Positions 20,437 through 29,010 of a DNA stretch of 64,000 nucleotides are shown one piece after another. The position numbers and the translations under genes were made by a program. Origin of the DNA: a virus; IMG/VR virus record IMGVR_UViG_3300032236_000747, positions 248,001-312,000 of that record, one strand, 5' to 3'. Numbering within the stretch: position 1 is the first letter of the stretch; the number at the start of each line of letters is the position of its first letter. The notes below the pieces were generated by a model. That model was not told where the DNA came from. It searched no databases and saw only the letters and a list, made by a program, of their open reading frames with translations.

Positions 20437-21520
20437 AGTCTATCTTGCTAGTGATTATACACTATGGAATATTCATGCTGACAAAATATTAATAATATCA
20501 GATCATTATGCCACTGAAGATACAAAAGGATATCAAGGATCTACCTATGTAGGTAAAAGTTTATCAGATGCTTTTGGAGAGAAAACACTGCATGATGTTT
20601 TATCAGAGTTTGCCGCAGGCACTGATAAAGTTATTATCTATGCCGATAACATAAGTTTTGCTGAAATCGCTGCTTCGTGGTTTAAGTCGATTACGCACAT
20701 GGATCAAACAGCCTACGATACATTTGTTGACTGTTATATCTATAAAAGGTCTGTTACTGGGCAAGATGTTGGTCAACTATCTGTTTTAATGAAACAACAG
20801 TTAGAGTCAGCACCGGCATATGATTTTTCTAATATAGCAGTTGATATGCCCTATGAGTTTTTATTAGCATCTGCTTTGGTCAATAGAGACTTTTCTAAGA
20901 AATCTCAGTTTTTAAAAACACAAGCTAAGTTTGTTAAGAGATCATATGAACACCTTATTCTAGAAGCACGCAGGCATTTGGACAACTATATATTAGATGC
21001 TAATTTACAAACAGCTCTAGGGGGCTCTGGTAAAACAATACAAAACTACAAAGAACTACCAAGCCTAGCTGCTTATAAAGAACCTTATTTTAAAGAAGCT
21101 GTTCCTGGGCCAGTAGTTCATAGCTATATTCCCGGACAAGGATCTAAGATCGATATTAGCCAAGGGTCTGATAGCGATATTGATGACCTATGCAGGGTTA
21201 CAAATATCATAAACGTTTCTATAGCAGGTATGACTATTTCAACAGGGCCCAATGGACCGGTTGTTTCTTCTAGTCCATATACAAACAACCTAAGAGCCGA
21301 TGATGGTAATGGTTGGAAATATCTAGCAGCAGCTAGAAGAGGCGAGCTAACCTCTGAAGAGTCTGATGCATTGTTAACTGAGTTCTTAGAACCTAGAGTG
21401 GCATTTGAGTTAGTCCCATTGGATCTATCACAAACTATTGTCATGGTACTACTCCCTTATTTTAAATCTCTTGCTAATAGCGGAAACACTACTGAGCTCA
21501 CTAAGTTTACACTAAAATAA
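20417..21520 (+). CDS. Unknown cluster protein, paralogue A, 367 aa
   Basis: The N-terminus MLHLFNKVYLASDY, with TDKVIIYADNISFAEIAASWF near 69-89, matches the 26608-27714 protein (MMIHLFNQVYLSYDN and NKVVIYASRDSFLEILVLWF) at equivalent positions. A first domain of about 120 residues is therefore shared, and the remainder diverges. No catalytic motif is seen. Each paralogue sits directly upstream of a radical SAM gene, suggesting a dedicated partner or substrate-presenting role. AAGGAAA precedes the ATG inside the previous gene. Confidence 0.65.
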   Translation: MLHLFNKVYLASDYTLWNIHADKILIISDHYATEDTKGYQGSTYVGKSLSDAFGEKTLHDVLSEFAAGTDKVIIYADNISFAEIAASWFKSITHMDQTAYDTFVDCYIYKRSVTGQDVGQLSVLMKQQLESAPAYDFSNIAVDMPYEFLLASALVNRDFSKKSQFLKTQAKFVKRSYEHLILEARRHLDNYILDANLQTALGGSGKTIQNYKELPSLAAYKEPYFKEAVPGPVVHSYIPGQGSKIDISQGSDSDIDDLCRVTNIINVSIAGMTISTGPNGPVVSSSPYTNNLRADDGNGWKYLAAARRGELTSEESDALLTEFLEPRVAFELVPLDLSQTIVMVLLPYFKSLANSGNTTELTKFTLK

Positions 21521-21521
21521 T

Positions 21522-22550
21522 ATGTCCTTGTATGATGTAATAGACAGGAAGGTCATAGACTATGCTGAGATTGTTGTCTGTTTATTTGATCATTGTAATC
21601 TACGCTGTGCTTTTTGTCCACAACATCACGATGATTTATTAGGTGCCTCTAGGGATGAAATATTAGCCAAGGTTCCGGGCATTGTTAACTGGATTAATAA
21701 TAATACTAGATCAAAGTATTTTAAAATTCATATAATGGGCGGCGAAGTATTTGAAGATATCTTCATAGAACAAGGCTTTATTGAAATCTATCAGGATTTT
21801 ATAGATCAAATAAAAAATAGTGTTCCAAAAGAAAAACACGTTGAAATAAACTTTATAACAAACTTAGTTTTTCAAAAACATCAAACAGTTTTAGATTTTC
21901 TTAATATCAATAACCTAAAAGTTTCAACATCTTACGATCCTCGTGGTCGATTTACTGCTCAACAGTTTGAAACATTTAAAAATAACATAGAGATATTTAA
22001 AGACTATATTAGTATGTTTTCTGTAGTAACTACTAGACAAAACATTGAAGCAGTTATAAAAGGCGATAGTTATTTTGATTATCTATATCAAAACTTTGTT
22101 TGTGATTGGGATTCATTTATACCAGCAATAGCAGAAACAGCCGAAGCAATGATGCCTAGTGAACAAGAGTTATTAAACTTTTATAAACATCTCGTTGACC
22201 ATTATCCGGACTGTATTAATATAGAGTATTTTACTGGTAATGAAAAAGAAAATCACATGAGCTGCACAAGGGGAAACAGTTATACTATTCTAAGAGATGG
22301 TTCTATGCCCGGTGGATGCAGTGGTGCGGTGTTTCTTAAAGATGCTGAAACAAAAAACTTAGAATCAACTATCATATTACATAAGTTTTTTGATACCTAT
22401 GATTGTTTCTCGTGTGAGTATTTTAAGAAATGTCCTTTTACCTGTTTTATAAAAAATGACTACAAAAAAATTAAACGAGATCTCGGAAGCTGTGTTTTTA
22501 AAGAAACCTTTCGATACGTCGATTCAAAACATAAAAGTATCATTCATTAA
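21522..22550 (+). CDS. Radical SAM enzyme with SPASM-like C-terminus (2 of 5), 342 aa
   Basis: The cluster motif is C25-NLR-C29-AF-C32. HIMGGEV near 71 is the GGE motif. The C-terminal Cys set (CTRGNSYTILRDGSMPGGCS, then CFSCEYFKKCPFTC and a last Cys) fits a SPASM/twitch auxiliary-cluster domain. It follows paralogue A by one base. The next gene (B12-type enzyme) overlaps it by 95 bases, which is unusually long. Confidence 0.88.
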   Translation: MSLYDVIDRKVIDYAEIVVCLFDHCNLRCAFCPQHHDDLLGASRDEILAKVPGIVNWINNNTRSKYFKIHIMGGEVFEDIFIEQGFIEIYQDFIDQIKNSVPKEKHVEINFITNLVFQKHQTVLDFLNINNLKVSTSYDPRGRFTAQQFETFKNNIEIFKDYISMFSVVTTRQNIEAVIKGDSYFDYLYQNFVCDWDSFIPAIAETAEAMMPSEQELLNFYKHLVDHYPDCINIEYFTGNEKENHMSCTRGNSYTILRDGSMPGGCSGAVFLKDAETKNLESTIILHKFFDTYDCFSCEYFKKCPFTCFIKNDYKKIKRDLGSCVFKETFRYVDSKHKSIIH

Positions 22551-24255
22551 TCCACCTCACGCCGATTGGTGTTTGGCAAACAATGCTGCTTACTTAATGT
22601 TTCAATCGCATTACAGCAGACACGGCAAAAATAATAAAAAGGTAGAGTGGATACCGGCTCCTTATCGATTTGATCAGTATGAAAATGTTCAACAAATATT
22701 AAACGAAGTTGGGAAAGCTGATGTGTATCTATTTTCTAGTTACATATGGAACTATGATGTATGTGATAGTCTCGCCAGACTAATCAAAGATACCTATCCT
22801 ACAAGCATCTGCGTATTAGGTGGCCCGCAAATAGGAACTAACGAACCAAAGTTCTTAACATCTCGTTCTATGTATGATTATATACTGCGACCAACCAAAC
22901 CCGGTGAAGTATTTGTACAAGAACTTATTGATTCGTATTTCGATAACTTAGGATATCCTGATGTAGAAGATATTTCCTGGGAACTACGTAGCGATAAAAA
23001 ATGCGATCAGTTTATGCCAGATTATAGTGTGTACGAAGAACATATAGAATATCTAACCAATGCTAGAGAACATGCTCGTGAAAATGATCTAGAACCATTT
23101 TGTATTATTGAAACAACTCGAGGATGTCCTTATGCGTGTACCTATTGCGAATGGGGCGGAGGAATAGACAGTAAAATCTATAAGAAGCCTATTGATGTAG
23201 TAAAGCGTGATTTATTAGCATTAAAGAAAGCAGGCTATCGAGATGTTTACCTGACAGATGCTAACTTCGGAGCATTTAAAGATAGGGACTTAGAAATATT
23301 TAAGTTTGCGTGGGACAATGAAATAAATCTAACTGACATCAGTACTATGAAAAGCAAGGATTTGAAAAGAAGAACAGATCTAGTCGATGCATGGTTTAGC
23401 GTTGTAGGATCCGGGCCAGAAAAACACAGCCCTGTTATAACAGGAAGAGAAGGCGGACAAGCTCTTGTTGCCGGACTAGGTGAAATGTCAGCTTTATCAA
23501 ACGATGTTTCTTATATTAGTATTGTACCAACAGTATCTATTCAAAGTATCAGCGATGAAGCTATGAAAGTAGCTAAACGTGCTGACCTATCCTTTCAAGA
23601 TAAAATAAAACTCAGCGAGCATATAAACAATCAGTGCCACAAAGAAGGATATCCTGTTCCTGCTATTGAGTTAATAATGGGAATGCCAGGCAGTACTATT
23701 GATGATTTCTATGCTGAATGGGAAATAATGTGGAACTTCAAAGCATGGACTAGTTATCGACACGATTATATGTTCTTGCCTGACTCCGAGTTAACTAATC
23801 CAGAATATTTAAAAAAGTATGATATTACTCTAGTAGAAGTTTACAGTGATCTAGTAGACGAGTTTGGTATTGATAATCAAAATAGTCTTTATAAAAATAA
23901 ACGTAGTTATTTTAAAACTATATCGTCTTGCTTCTCTTATACATTCGACGAAATGTGTGAAATGTGGTTCATGAATCTAGCTGAGAACAGACTATTAGAA
24001 AAAATATATCCAATGTTTGAAAATGATATTTTACCGAGCGAGTTTGGAAAAATGTGTTATCGAATATTATCTCAAACAGATGAGTTTGCTGTTATCCATA
24101 AACAAATACAAGACCTACTAGATCCAAATACATCTCCAAAAAATATCAAAAGATTGAATGGTAAACTAAGAAACTTTGCTATTGATGACCTCACTGATAA
24201 GTACAGAACTATCATTGTTTCTCAAATATACAAGGAGATGTTATGCATCAACTAA
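22456..24255 (+). CDS. B12-binding-domain radical SAM enzyme (3 of 5), 599 aa
   Basis: Residues about 25-160 look like a Rossmann B12-binding domain (IKVSFINPPHADW, YLFSSYIWNYD, ICVLGGPQIG). The radical SAM motif is C224-PYA-C228-TY-C231 preceded by IIETTRG, typical of class B methylase-like enzymes. The usual DxHxxG cobalamin-ligand motif is not visible. Such enzymes methylate unactivated carbons or rearrange side chains. The start is uncertain: a GTG near 22491 would shorten the 95-base overlap. Confidence 0.85.
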   Translation: MTTKKLNEISEAVFLKKPFDTSIQNIKVSFINPPHADWCLANNAAYLMFQSHYSRHGKNNKKVEWIPAPYRFDQYENVQQILNEVGKADVYLFSSYIWNYDVCDSLARLIKDTYPTSICVLGGPQIGTNEPKFLTSRSMYDYILRPTKPGEVFVQELIDSYFDNLGYPDVEDISWELRSDKKCDQFMPDYSVYEEHIEYLTNAREHARENDLEPFCIIETTRGCPYACTYCEWGGGIDSKIYKKPIDVVKRDLLALKKAGYRDVYLTDANFGAFKDRDLEIFKFAWDNEINLTDISTMKSKDLKRRTDLVDAWFSVVGSGPEKHSPVITGREGGQALVAGLGEMSALSNDVSYISIVPTVSIQSISDEAMKVAKRADLSFQDKIKLSEHINNQCHKEGYPVPAIELIMGMPGSTIDDFYAEWEIMWNFKAWTSYRHDYMFLPDSELTNPEYLKKYDITLVEVYSDLVDEFGIDNQNSLYKNKRSYFKTISSCFSYTFDEMCEMWFMNLAENRLLEKIYPMFENDILPSEFGKMCYRILSQTDEFAVIHKQIQDLLDPNTSPKNIKRLNGKLRNFAIDDLTDKYRTIIVSQIYKEMLCIN

Positions 24256-24749
24256 AAGAAAACATTTACAAATACGGATATCATCAACTATTTGAACCTA
24301 GTGCCCTTGATTTAATAAAAGCAGACGAGTTTCGTTTACTCAATGTAGAAGAGCGCAGTAGAGATAATATGATAAAAGATGTACCAACAGAGTTATCAAA
24401 TAGATTAACTACAGTTGCTCATTATTTTAAAACCAAATATATAGATCCTGTATGGGAGAACTCTAGATACAATAAATTTACTATCTGGGAAGGTGTTGAT
24501 CGTGACAACCAAGGATGGCATACTGATTTCTTTGAAGGTTATGATTTATTCTTTCTCTACTACCTTGATGACACATTTGAAGAATCTGGAGGGTATATTG
24601 AGTTTAAATGGGACAGCGGCGAAAAACGTTATCAACCAAAAGCAGGAGATCTGTTTTTAGTTAACAACCTACGTGGCTTCTGGCATCGTGCTGGCAGTTC
24701 TACTATATCTCGTCGTGTAGCAAGTTTTGATTTTAACGCAGGTATCTAA
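24243..24749 (+). CDS. 2-oxoglutarate/Fe(II) oxygenase, prolyl-hydroxylase type, 168 aa
   Basis: The metal triad is H93-T-D95 and H148, with the 2-oxoglutarate-binding Arg in SRRVASFDF (R157 or R158). LFFLYYLDDTFEESGGYIEF and PKAGDLFLVNN give the typical strand order of P4H-like domains. The gene overlaps the B12-type enzyme by 13 bases. A peptide or protein side chain in this cluster, or the collagen-like fibre at 52279, are possible substrates. Confidence 0.85.
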   Translation: MHQLKENIYKYGYHQLFEPSALDLIKADEFRLLNVEERSRDNMIKDVPTELSNRLTTVAHYFKTKYIDPVWENSRYNKFTIWEGVDRDNQGWHTDFFEGYDLFFLYYLDDTFEESGGYIEFKWDSGEKRYQPKAGDLFLVNNLRGFWHRAGSSTISRRVASFDFNAGI

Positions 24750-24750
24750 A

Positions 24751-25056
24751 ATGCAACAAGTTATTAATGATCTATTAGAAAAGAAGAAAATCCTAGGAGA
24801 TGAAAGAGACCTATGCGCTGAAGTTTATAATGTGTGGATTACTAGGATGTACGAGTGCCAGGACGATCCTGTTAAGTATGAAATGTATATAAACATGATA
24901 CAGGTTATGGAACCATATGGCCAAATGGTTAAAGAGGAAATAAGAGAAATAAATCGTCAGCTTTGTGAAATAGAAGGTGTAGATTCTATAGACGAAACTC
25001 CTTATCTTAGAGAATGCAACAACAAGTATGGAAACGCAAAACCAAACGATATCTGA
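24751..25056 (+). CDS. Small helical cluster protein, 101 aa
   Basis: ATG at 24751, one base after the oxygenase stop; an upstream in-frame start within the oxygenase was rejected. The N-terminal helices (MQQVINDLLEKKKILGDERD, then MVKEEIREINRQLCEIEGVD) look coiled coil. The C-terminus (ECNNKYGNAKPNDI) is polar with one Cys. It could be a scaffold or a small precursor. No family is recognised. Confidence 0.55.
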   Translation: MQQVINDLLEKKKILGDERDLCAEVYNVWITRMYECQDDPVKYEMYINMIQVMEPYGQMVKEEIREINRQLCEIEGVDSIDETPYLRECNNKYGNAKPNDI

Positions 25057-25552
25057 TATTGGCAACGATTTTCTTATTAATGGATTTGCTACCGGTCTAG
25101 TTCCTCTTGATTTATTAACTCCGTTTAATAACACATATTTTCCTGATTGTAATATAGACTGTGATTATGTGTTTCCGGAAGAAGTTATAAATTTATTAAC
25201 ACCTGTGTGCGATTGGTTAAAAATAAACTATCTAGAAACATTGTTTGCTGACTATAGAGTACATTACATAGGAGCATGGAGTGGAGTCGATGAAGGCTCA
25301 GCAAGATGGCACAACGACTGGATTGATGGCGACCCATTTAATACAAACATTCTTGTATATCTAGATCCTCCATTAGAAAACTATATAGCAGTTAGAAATA
25401 TACTTGATCCGGACAGCGAAACTAAGATATATCCAGAAGTTGGGCAGTTTGTTTGGATCAATCAACAAAAACACATACAACACAAAGCACAACATACTGC
25501 TGGCCCTAGAAGATTATTGTGCTTTGAATTCTTCGTACCTAACCTAACCTAA
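25028..25552 (+). CDS. 2-oxoglutarate/Fe(II) oxygenase-like protein, 174 aa
   Basis: The HxD is H95-N-D97 in SARWHNDWIDGDPF. The distal His is H152 or H156 (QHKAQH), followed by GPRR with R161 or R162 as the likely 2-oxoglutarate ligand and CFEF as the last strand. NILVYLDPP and VGQFVWIN correspond to core strands. It overlaps the preceding small gene by 29 bases. It is the third oxygenase-type protein of the cluster. Confidence 0.75.
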   Translation: METQNQTISDIGNDFLINGFATGLVPLDLLTPFNNTYFPDCNIDCDYVFPEEVINLLTPVCDWLKINYLETLFADYRVHYIGAWSGVDEGSARWHNDWIDGDPFNTNILVYLDPPLENYIAVRNILDPDSETKIYPEVGQFVWINQQKHIQHKAQHTAGPRRLLCFEFFVPNLT

Positions 25553-25556
25553 CAAA

Positions 25557-26648
25557 ATGGATCTTATCATTAAACCTACAGAAGTATGTAACTTCAAATG
25601 TACATTTTGTTCATCTACAAAAATCAGTGAAGAACATAGTTCAACACTAGACTTAGATTACGTGTTTAAGTTTCTAAAAAGATTTCCGGAAACTAATACA
25701 ATAATAGTCAATGGTGGAGATCCATTGATGATGCCTGTTAACTATTATTGGGAGATTATTAACTGGCTAGATCAACACAACTACGATCACACTACTCTTA
25801 GTCTTACAACTAATCTTTGGCCATTTTATAAAAATCCAGATAAATGGATTGAGCTATTCAAACATCCAAGGGTTGGCGTTAGTACATCGTTCCAATATGG
25901 TAACGGCCGTCTTAAAGGCAACTATGAAGTCTTTACAGAAGATGACTTTTGGGCAGCATCGAATATGATGCTAGATAAAATAGGTTATCGACCTACCTTC
26001 ATTGCTGTTATCACAGAAGAAAACGAAGACAGCATTATTAAAACAGTAGAGCTTGCTAAGAAGATGGATGTTGTTTGTAAAGTAAATTACGGAATGGCAT
26101 CCGGAGACCAGTCAACTCCATATATGTTATCAAAGATATATAAGGCCTATATAGATATATGGAAGGCGGGACTTTATCCCTGGGAACATAATACGCAGCA
26201 GATGATGACTCGATTAAAAGGAACAGCGACAATCTGCCCACAGGCCCGAAACTGTGATTCGCATATAAGAACACTTCAACCAGAAGGAGATTACTATTCC
26301 TGCGGTGCATTCGGCGACGACAAGGAAAAACCTATTAACTTTGAAGAAGAAATGAGTGGTAAGTTTTTTACACCGTTGTCTGATGACTTTGACATTGCTA
26401 CAATGAAACAATCCTGTTATACTTGTGCTATGTTTGAAATCTGTAATGGTTGCAGAAAAACCGTTAAAGATCAAAAGAGACACGGAATGGTAGAAGAACA
26501 TTGTAAGATGATGAAGTCTCTCGCTCCTGATATAATAACAGCCAATGGAGTTGTTAGGGAAGTTACCCCTTATGTTAAAGAAAGCAATCAAAGAATAATA
26601 AGGATAGTTGATGATACATTTGTTCAACCAAGTTTACCTATCTTATGA
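25557..26648 (+). CDS. Radical SAM enzyme with SPASM domain (4 of 5), 363 aa
   Basis: The cluster motif is C11-NFK-C15-TF-C18. VNGGDPL near 51 replaces the usual GGEP, a common variant. The C-terminal Cys set (ATICPQARNCD, then EGDYYSCGAFGD, CYTCAMFEICNGCRKT and EEHC) fits a full SPASM domain with two auxiliary clusters. The order HxD-oxygenase then SPASM enzyme repeats the arrangement at the start of the cluster. Confidence 0.9.
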   Translation: MDLIIKPTEVCNFKCTFCSSTKISEEHSSTLDLDYVFKFLKRFPETNTIIVNGGDPLMMPVNYYWEIINWLDQHNYDHTTLSLTTNLWPFYKNPDKWIELFKHPRVGVSTSFQYGNGRLKGNYEVFTEDDFWAASNMMLDKIGYRPTFIAVITEENEDSIIKTVELAKKMDVVCKVNYGMASGDQSTPYMLSKIYKAYIDIWKAGLYPWEHNTQQMMTRLKGTATICPQARNCDSHIRTLQPEGDYYSCGAFGDDKEKPINFEEEMSGKFFTPLSDDFDIATMKQSCYTCAMFEICNGCRKTVKDQKRHGMVEEHCKMMKSLAPDIITANGVVREVTPYVKESNQRIIRIVDDTFVQPSLPIL

Positions 26649-27714
26649 TAATATCATAGATGAAAACATTGATAGAGTAGTAATATCAGAAGAGTTTGGT
26701 AAACATATGTTGCAGTATGCCGCTAGGCCTTCCCACGGGGCATTGTTGTATGCTGGCATGGATATTAATGACCTAGCAACAAATGGTATTAGTGATTTCT
26801 TTAACAACCTAGCAACGCATAAAAATAAAGTTGTTATCTATGCTAGTAGAGATTCGTTCTTAGAAATATTAGTGTTATGGTTTACTTCTCTATTAAAACA
26901 TGCCGACAAAGATACAGTACAAACATTGTGTAAGGCTTTGATCTTTAGGATAGTTGTGTTTTCAAATGGAAGATTTATCACACGCAGCGATAAAAACAAA
27001 ACTGAATATTCGCCGCAATACTACGAGTTCCCACAGGCCGACTTTGATTCATACTATAAGCTAGCACTTGAGTCTAACTTAGATCTAGCACCATTTCTAA
27101 ATAACATAGGTGTTGAGTATATGCTAGCAACATATCTTTACAGCGGTCATTATAAAGAAGAACTTAAATCTTTATTAAAACCCTTGATAAGAAAAGATAT
27201 GATAAAATATCTCTACGAGCTCAAAGAGATATTTCTTGTACATTTAATGACTCCTGCCTTTACAAATAAGATGTCATTAACTAAAGATTATGATTTTAAT
27301 ACATTTACTGATATTATAAATGATGATTCTAGATTTGCTAAAACATTCATGTCTACTCAAATATGGGAAACTCCTTTTATGTCAGCATATGGAAACCATG
27401 ATATCTTTTTAGAAAATATAACTCCAGAAGATATTCAAGTGTTTAAAGACTTTACTCATATTGCTGGAAACACATGGATAGAAGAAAGTGTTTATATATT
27501 TGTTAAATCAGATATTAATAAACTAGACTTTCTAGCTTGTTTTTTAGATTTTACAGATGATCTACTCGATAAGATTATAGAGGCTGAATCAACATTTGAG
27601 CACTCAGCTGGATCTTTCTTTTCTATAGACGTGACTACTGTTAATCATTATCTTGTACAAGGTCTTTTAAAAAATAGAAACAATAAAGAATATCTAAGAT
27701 TGTATTCAATATGA
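26608..27714 (+). CDS. Unknown cluster protein, paralogue B, 368 aa
   Basis: Paralogue of the 20417-21520 protein, with the same length (368 versus 367) and N-terminal pattern HLFNxVYLxxD ... KVxIYAxxxSFxEIxxxWF. It overlaps the SPASM gene upstream by 41 bases and the radical SAM gene downstream by ATGA. The conserved length and position suggest a radical SAM partner. No motif pointing to an enzyme is visible. Confidence 0.65.
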   Translation: MMIHLFNQVYLSYDNIIDENIDRVVISEEFGKHMLQYAARPSHGALLYAGMDINDLATNGISDFFNNLATHKNKVVIYASRDSFLEILVLWFTSLLKHADKDTVQTLCKALIFRIVVFSNGRFITRSDKNKTEYSPQYYEFPQADFDSYYKLALESNLDLAPFLNNIGVEYMLATYLYSGHYKEELKSLLKPLIRKDMIKYLYELKEIFLVHLMTPAFTNKMSLTKDYDFNTFTDIINDDSRFAKTFMSTQIWETPFMSAYGNHDIFLENITPEDIQVFKDFTHIAGNTWIEESVYIFVKSDINKLDFLACFLDFTDDLLDKIIEAESTFEHSAGSFFSIDVTTVNHYLVQGLLKNRNNKEYLRLYSI

Positions 27715-28643
27715 ACATTTCTATTAACCCTTGGTACTACTGTAACTTTCGCTGCGATTTTTGTTATCTAACCACGCAACAGTTATCAGATAAGCAGTTA
27801 CTAGATCTCGATGTACTAGAAACACGTCTAAGAGAAATACCCTCTCCTATTGATCAGGTAGATCTATACGGGGGTGAGATAGGTCTTCTTCCTAAAGAGT
27901 ATTTTCAAAGACTCAAAGAAATCTGTAAAAGATACACTGATAAAATAAACATTATTACAAACTTATCTACAGTAAACAGCATTACCACAGATGAAGATTG
28001 CTATATATCAGTTAGCTATGATTTTGACTGTAGGGAAAATCACGAAATAGTTTTTAAAAATATGATGCTATTAGAAAGACCATTTTCTATTTTAATGCTA
28101 GCTGGAGATAAACTAATAGAGAAAGATGTTAGCCATATGATTAATATGTTTAATCTTATAGGAAACTTGGAATCAGTTGAGATTAAACCTTACAGTAGCA
28201 ACCAAGCTAATCAACAAACGGTTACTTTTAAACAGTTTGAAGATTTTATAATAAAATGGATTGATAGCCCTATTAAGAAAAACTTTTCTTTTATAAACGA
28301 GTTCCTAATAGAAGATGTATTAGATAAAACTAGAAACAGTTTTTCCGATGATCACATTTACATAACTCCTAGTGGTAGATATGCTGTTTTAGAATTTGAT
28401 TTAAATGACAATGAGTTCTTTCTTGAATATGATACATTTCAGGACTACCTAAACTGGTGTTCGATTGAAAAGAAACGAACACACAAGAACTCCTATTGTA
28501 ATCAATGCGAGTATAACGGTCATTGTCTATCTGAACACCTGAGAGATGTCAAAGATCTAAATAATAGTTGTAACGGATTTAAACATCTGATAGATTGGTA
28601 TAAGAATGAAAGACTGGAAGATTCGACAAGAAGTTTATCATAA
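27711..28643 (+). CDS. Radical SAM enzyme with short Cys-rich tail (5 of 5), 310 aa
   Basis: The cluster motif is C11-NFR-C15-DF-C18. DLYGGEIGLLP near 51-61 is the GGE motif. The C-terminal Cys (YCNQCEYNGHC, then SCNGF) could hold one auxiliary cluster, like a twitch domain. It is smaller than the SPASM members. It overlaps paralogue B by 4 bases and the next small gene by 38. Confidence 0.85.
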   Translation: MNISINPWYYCNFRCDFCYLTTQQLSDKQLLDLDVLETRLREIPSPIDQVDLYGGEIGLLPKEYFQRLKEICKRYTDKINIITNLSTVNSITTDEDCYISVSYDFDCRENHEIVFKNMMLLERPFSILMLAGDKLIEKDVSHMINMFNLIGNLESVEIKPYSSNQANQQTVTFKQFEDFIIKWIDSPIKKNFSFINEFLIEDVLDKTRNSFSDDHIYITPSGRYAVLEFDLNDNEFFLEYDTFQDYLNWCSIEKKRTHKNSYCNQCEYNGHCLSEHLRDVKDLNNSCNGFKHLIDWYKNERLEDSTRSLS

Positions 28644-29010
28644 ACTAAATCGTTCACACACGGATGATTTAAACTCAGTTGATATAATAAACACTACCGA
28701 AACAGTAAAAGATGCTGTAAGATATTTTCACGAAACAAACATTGGATGGATATATCCTTCAAAGAGTTATATGGTTGCTATATGTTATGCTAGATGGCTA
28801 GGCGAAAACTTCGGCGGTGATCCTTACGAATATCTAAATGATCCTGATTTGCTTTATGGAAACGATCCTTATTTTATTCCCTATAGAGAATCAAAAAAAG
28901 AATACGATCAAATTTTGATTGATATTAATGGTTGGCAGTTTTCCGAAACTTCAGGTATGGTGCCCGATGTTAAACAATATTTCCTAGAGGAGTTCATGAT
29001 AGATGTATGA
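28606..29010 (+). CDS. Unknown cluster protein, 134 aa
   Basis: Begins MKDWKIRQEVYHKLNRSHTD and contains ETNIGWIYPSKSYMVAICYA, then LGENFGGDPYEYLNDPDLLY. The aromatic and acidic soluble protein has no family I recognise. It overlaps both neighbours (38 and 8 bases), so it is part of the same translation-coupled string. Confidence 0.6.
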   Translation: MKDWKIRQEVYHKLNRSHTDDLNSVDIINTTETVKDAVRYFHETNIGWIYPSKSYMVAICYARWLGENFGGDPYEYLNDPDLLYGNDPYFIPYRESKKEYDQILIDINGWQFSETSGMVPDVKQYFLEEFMIDV

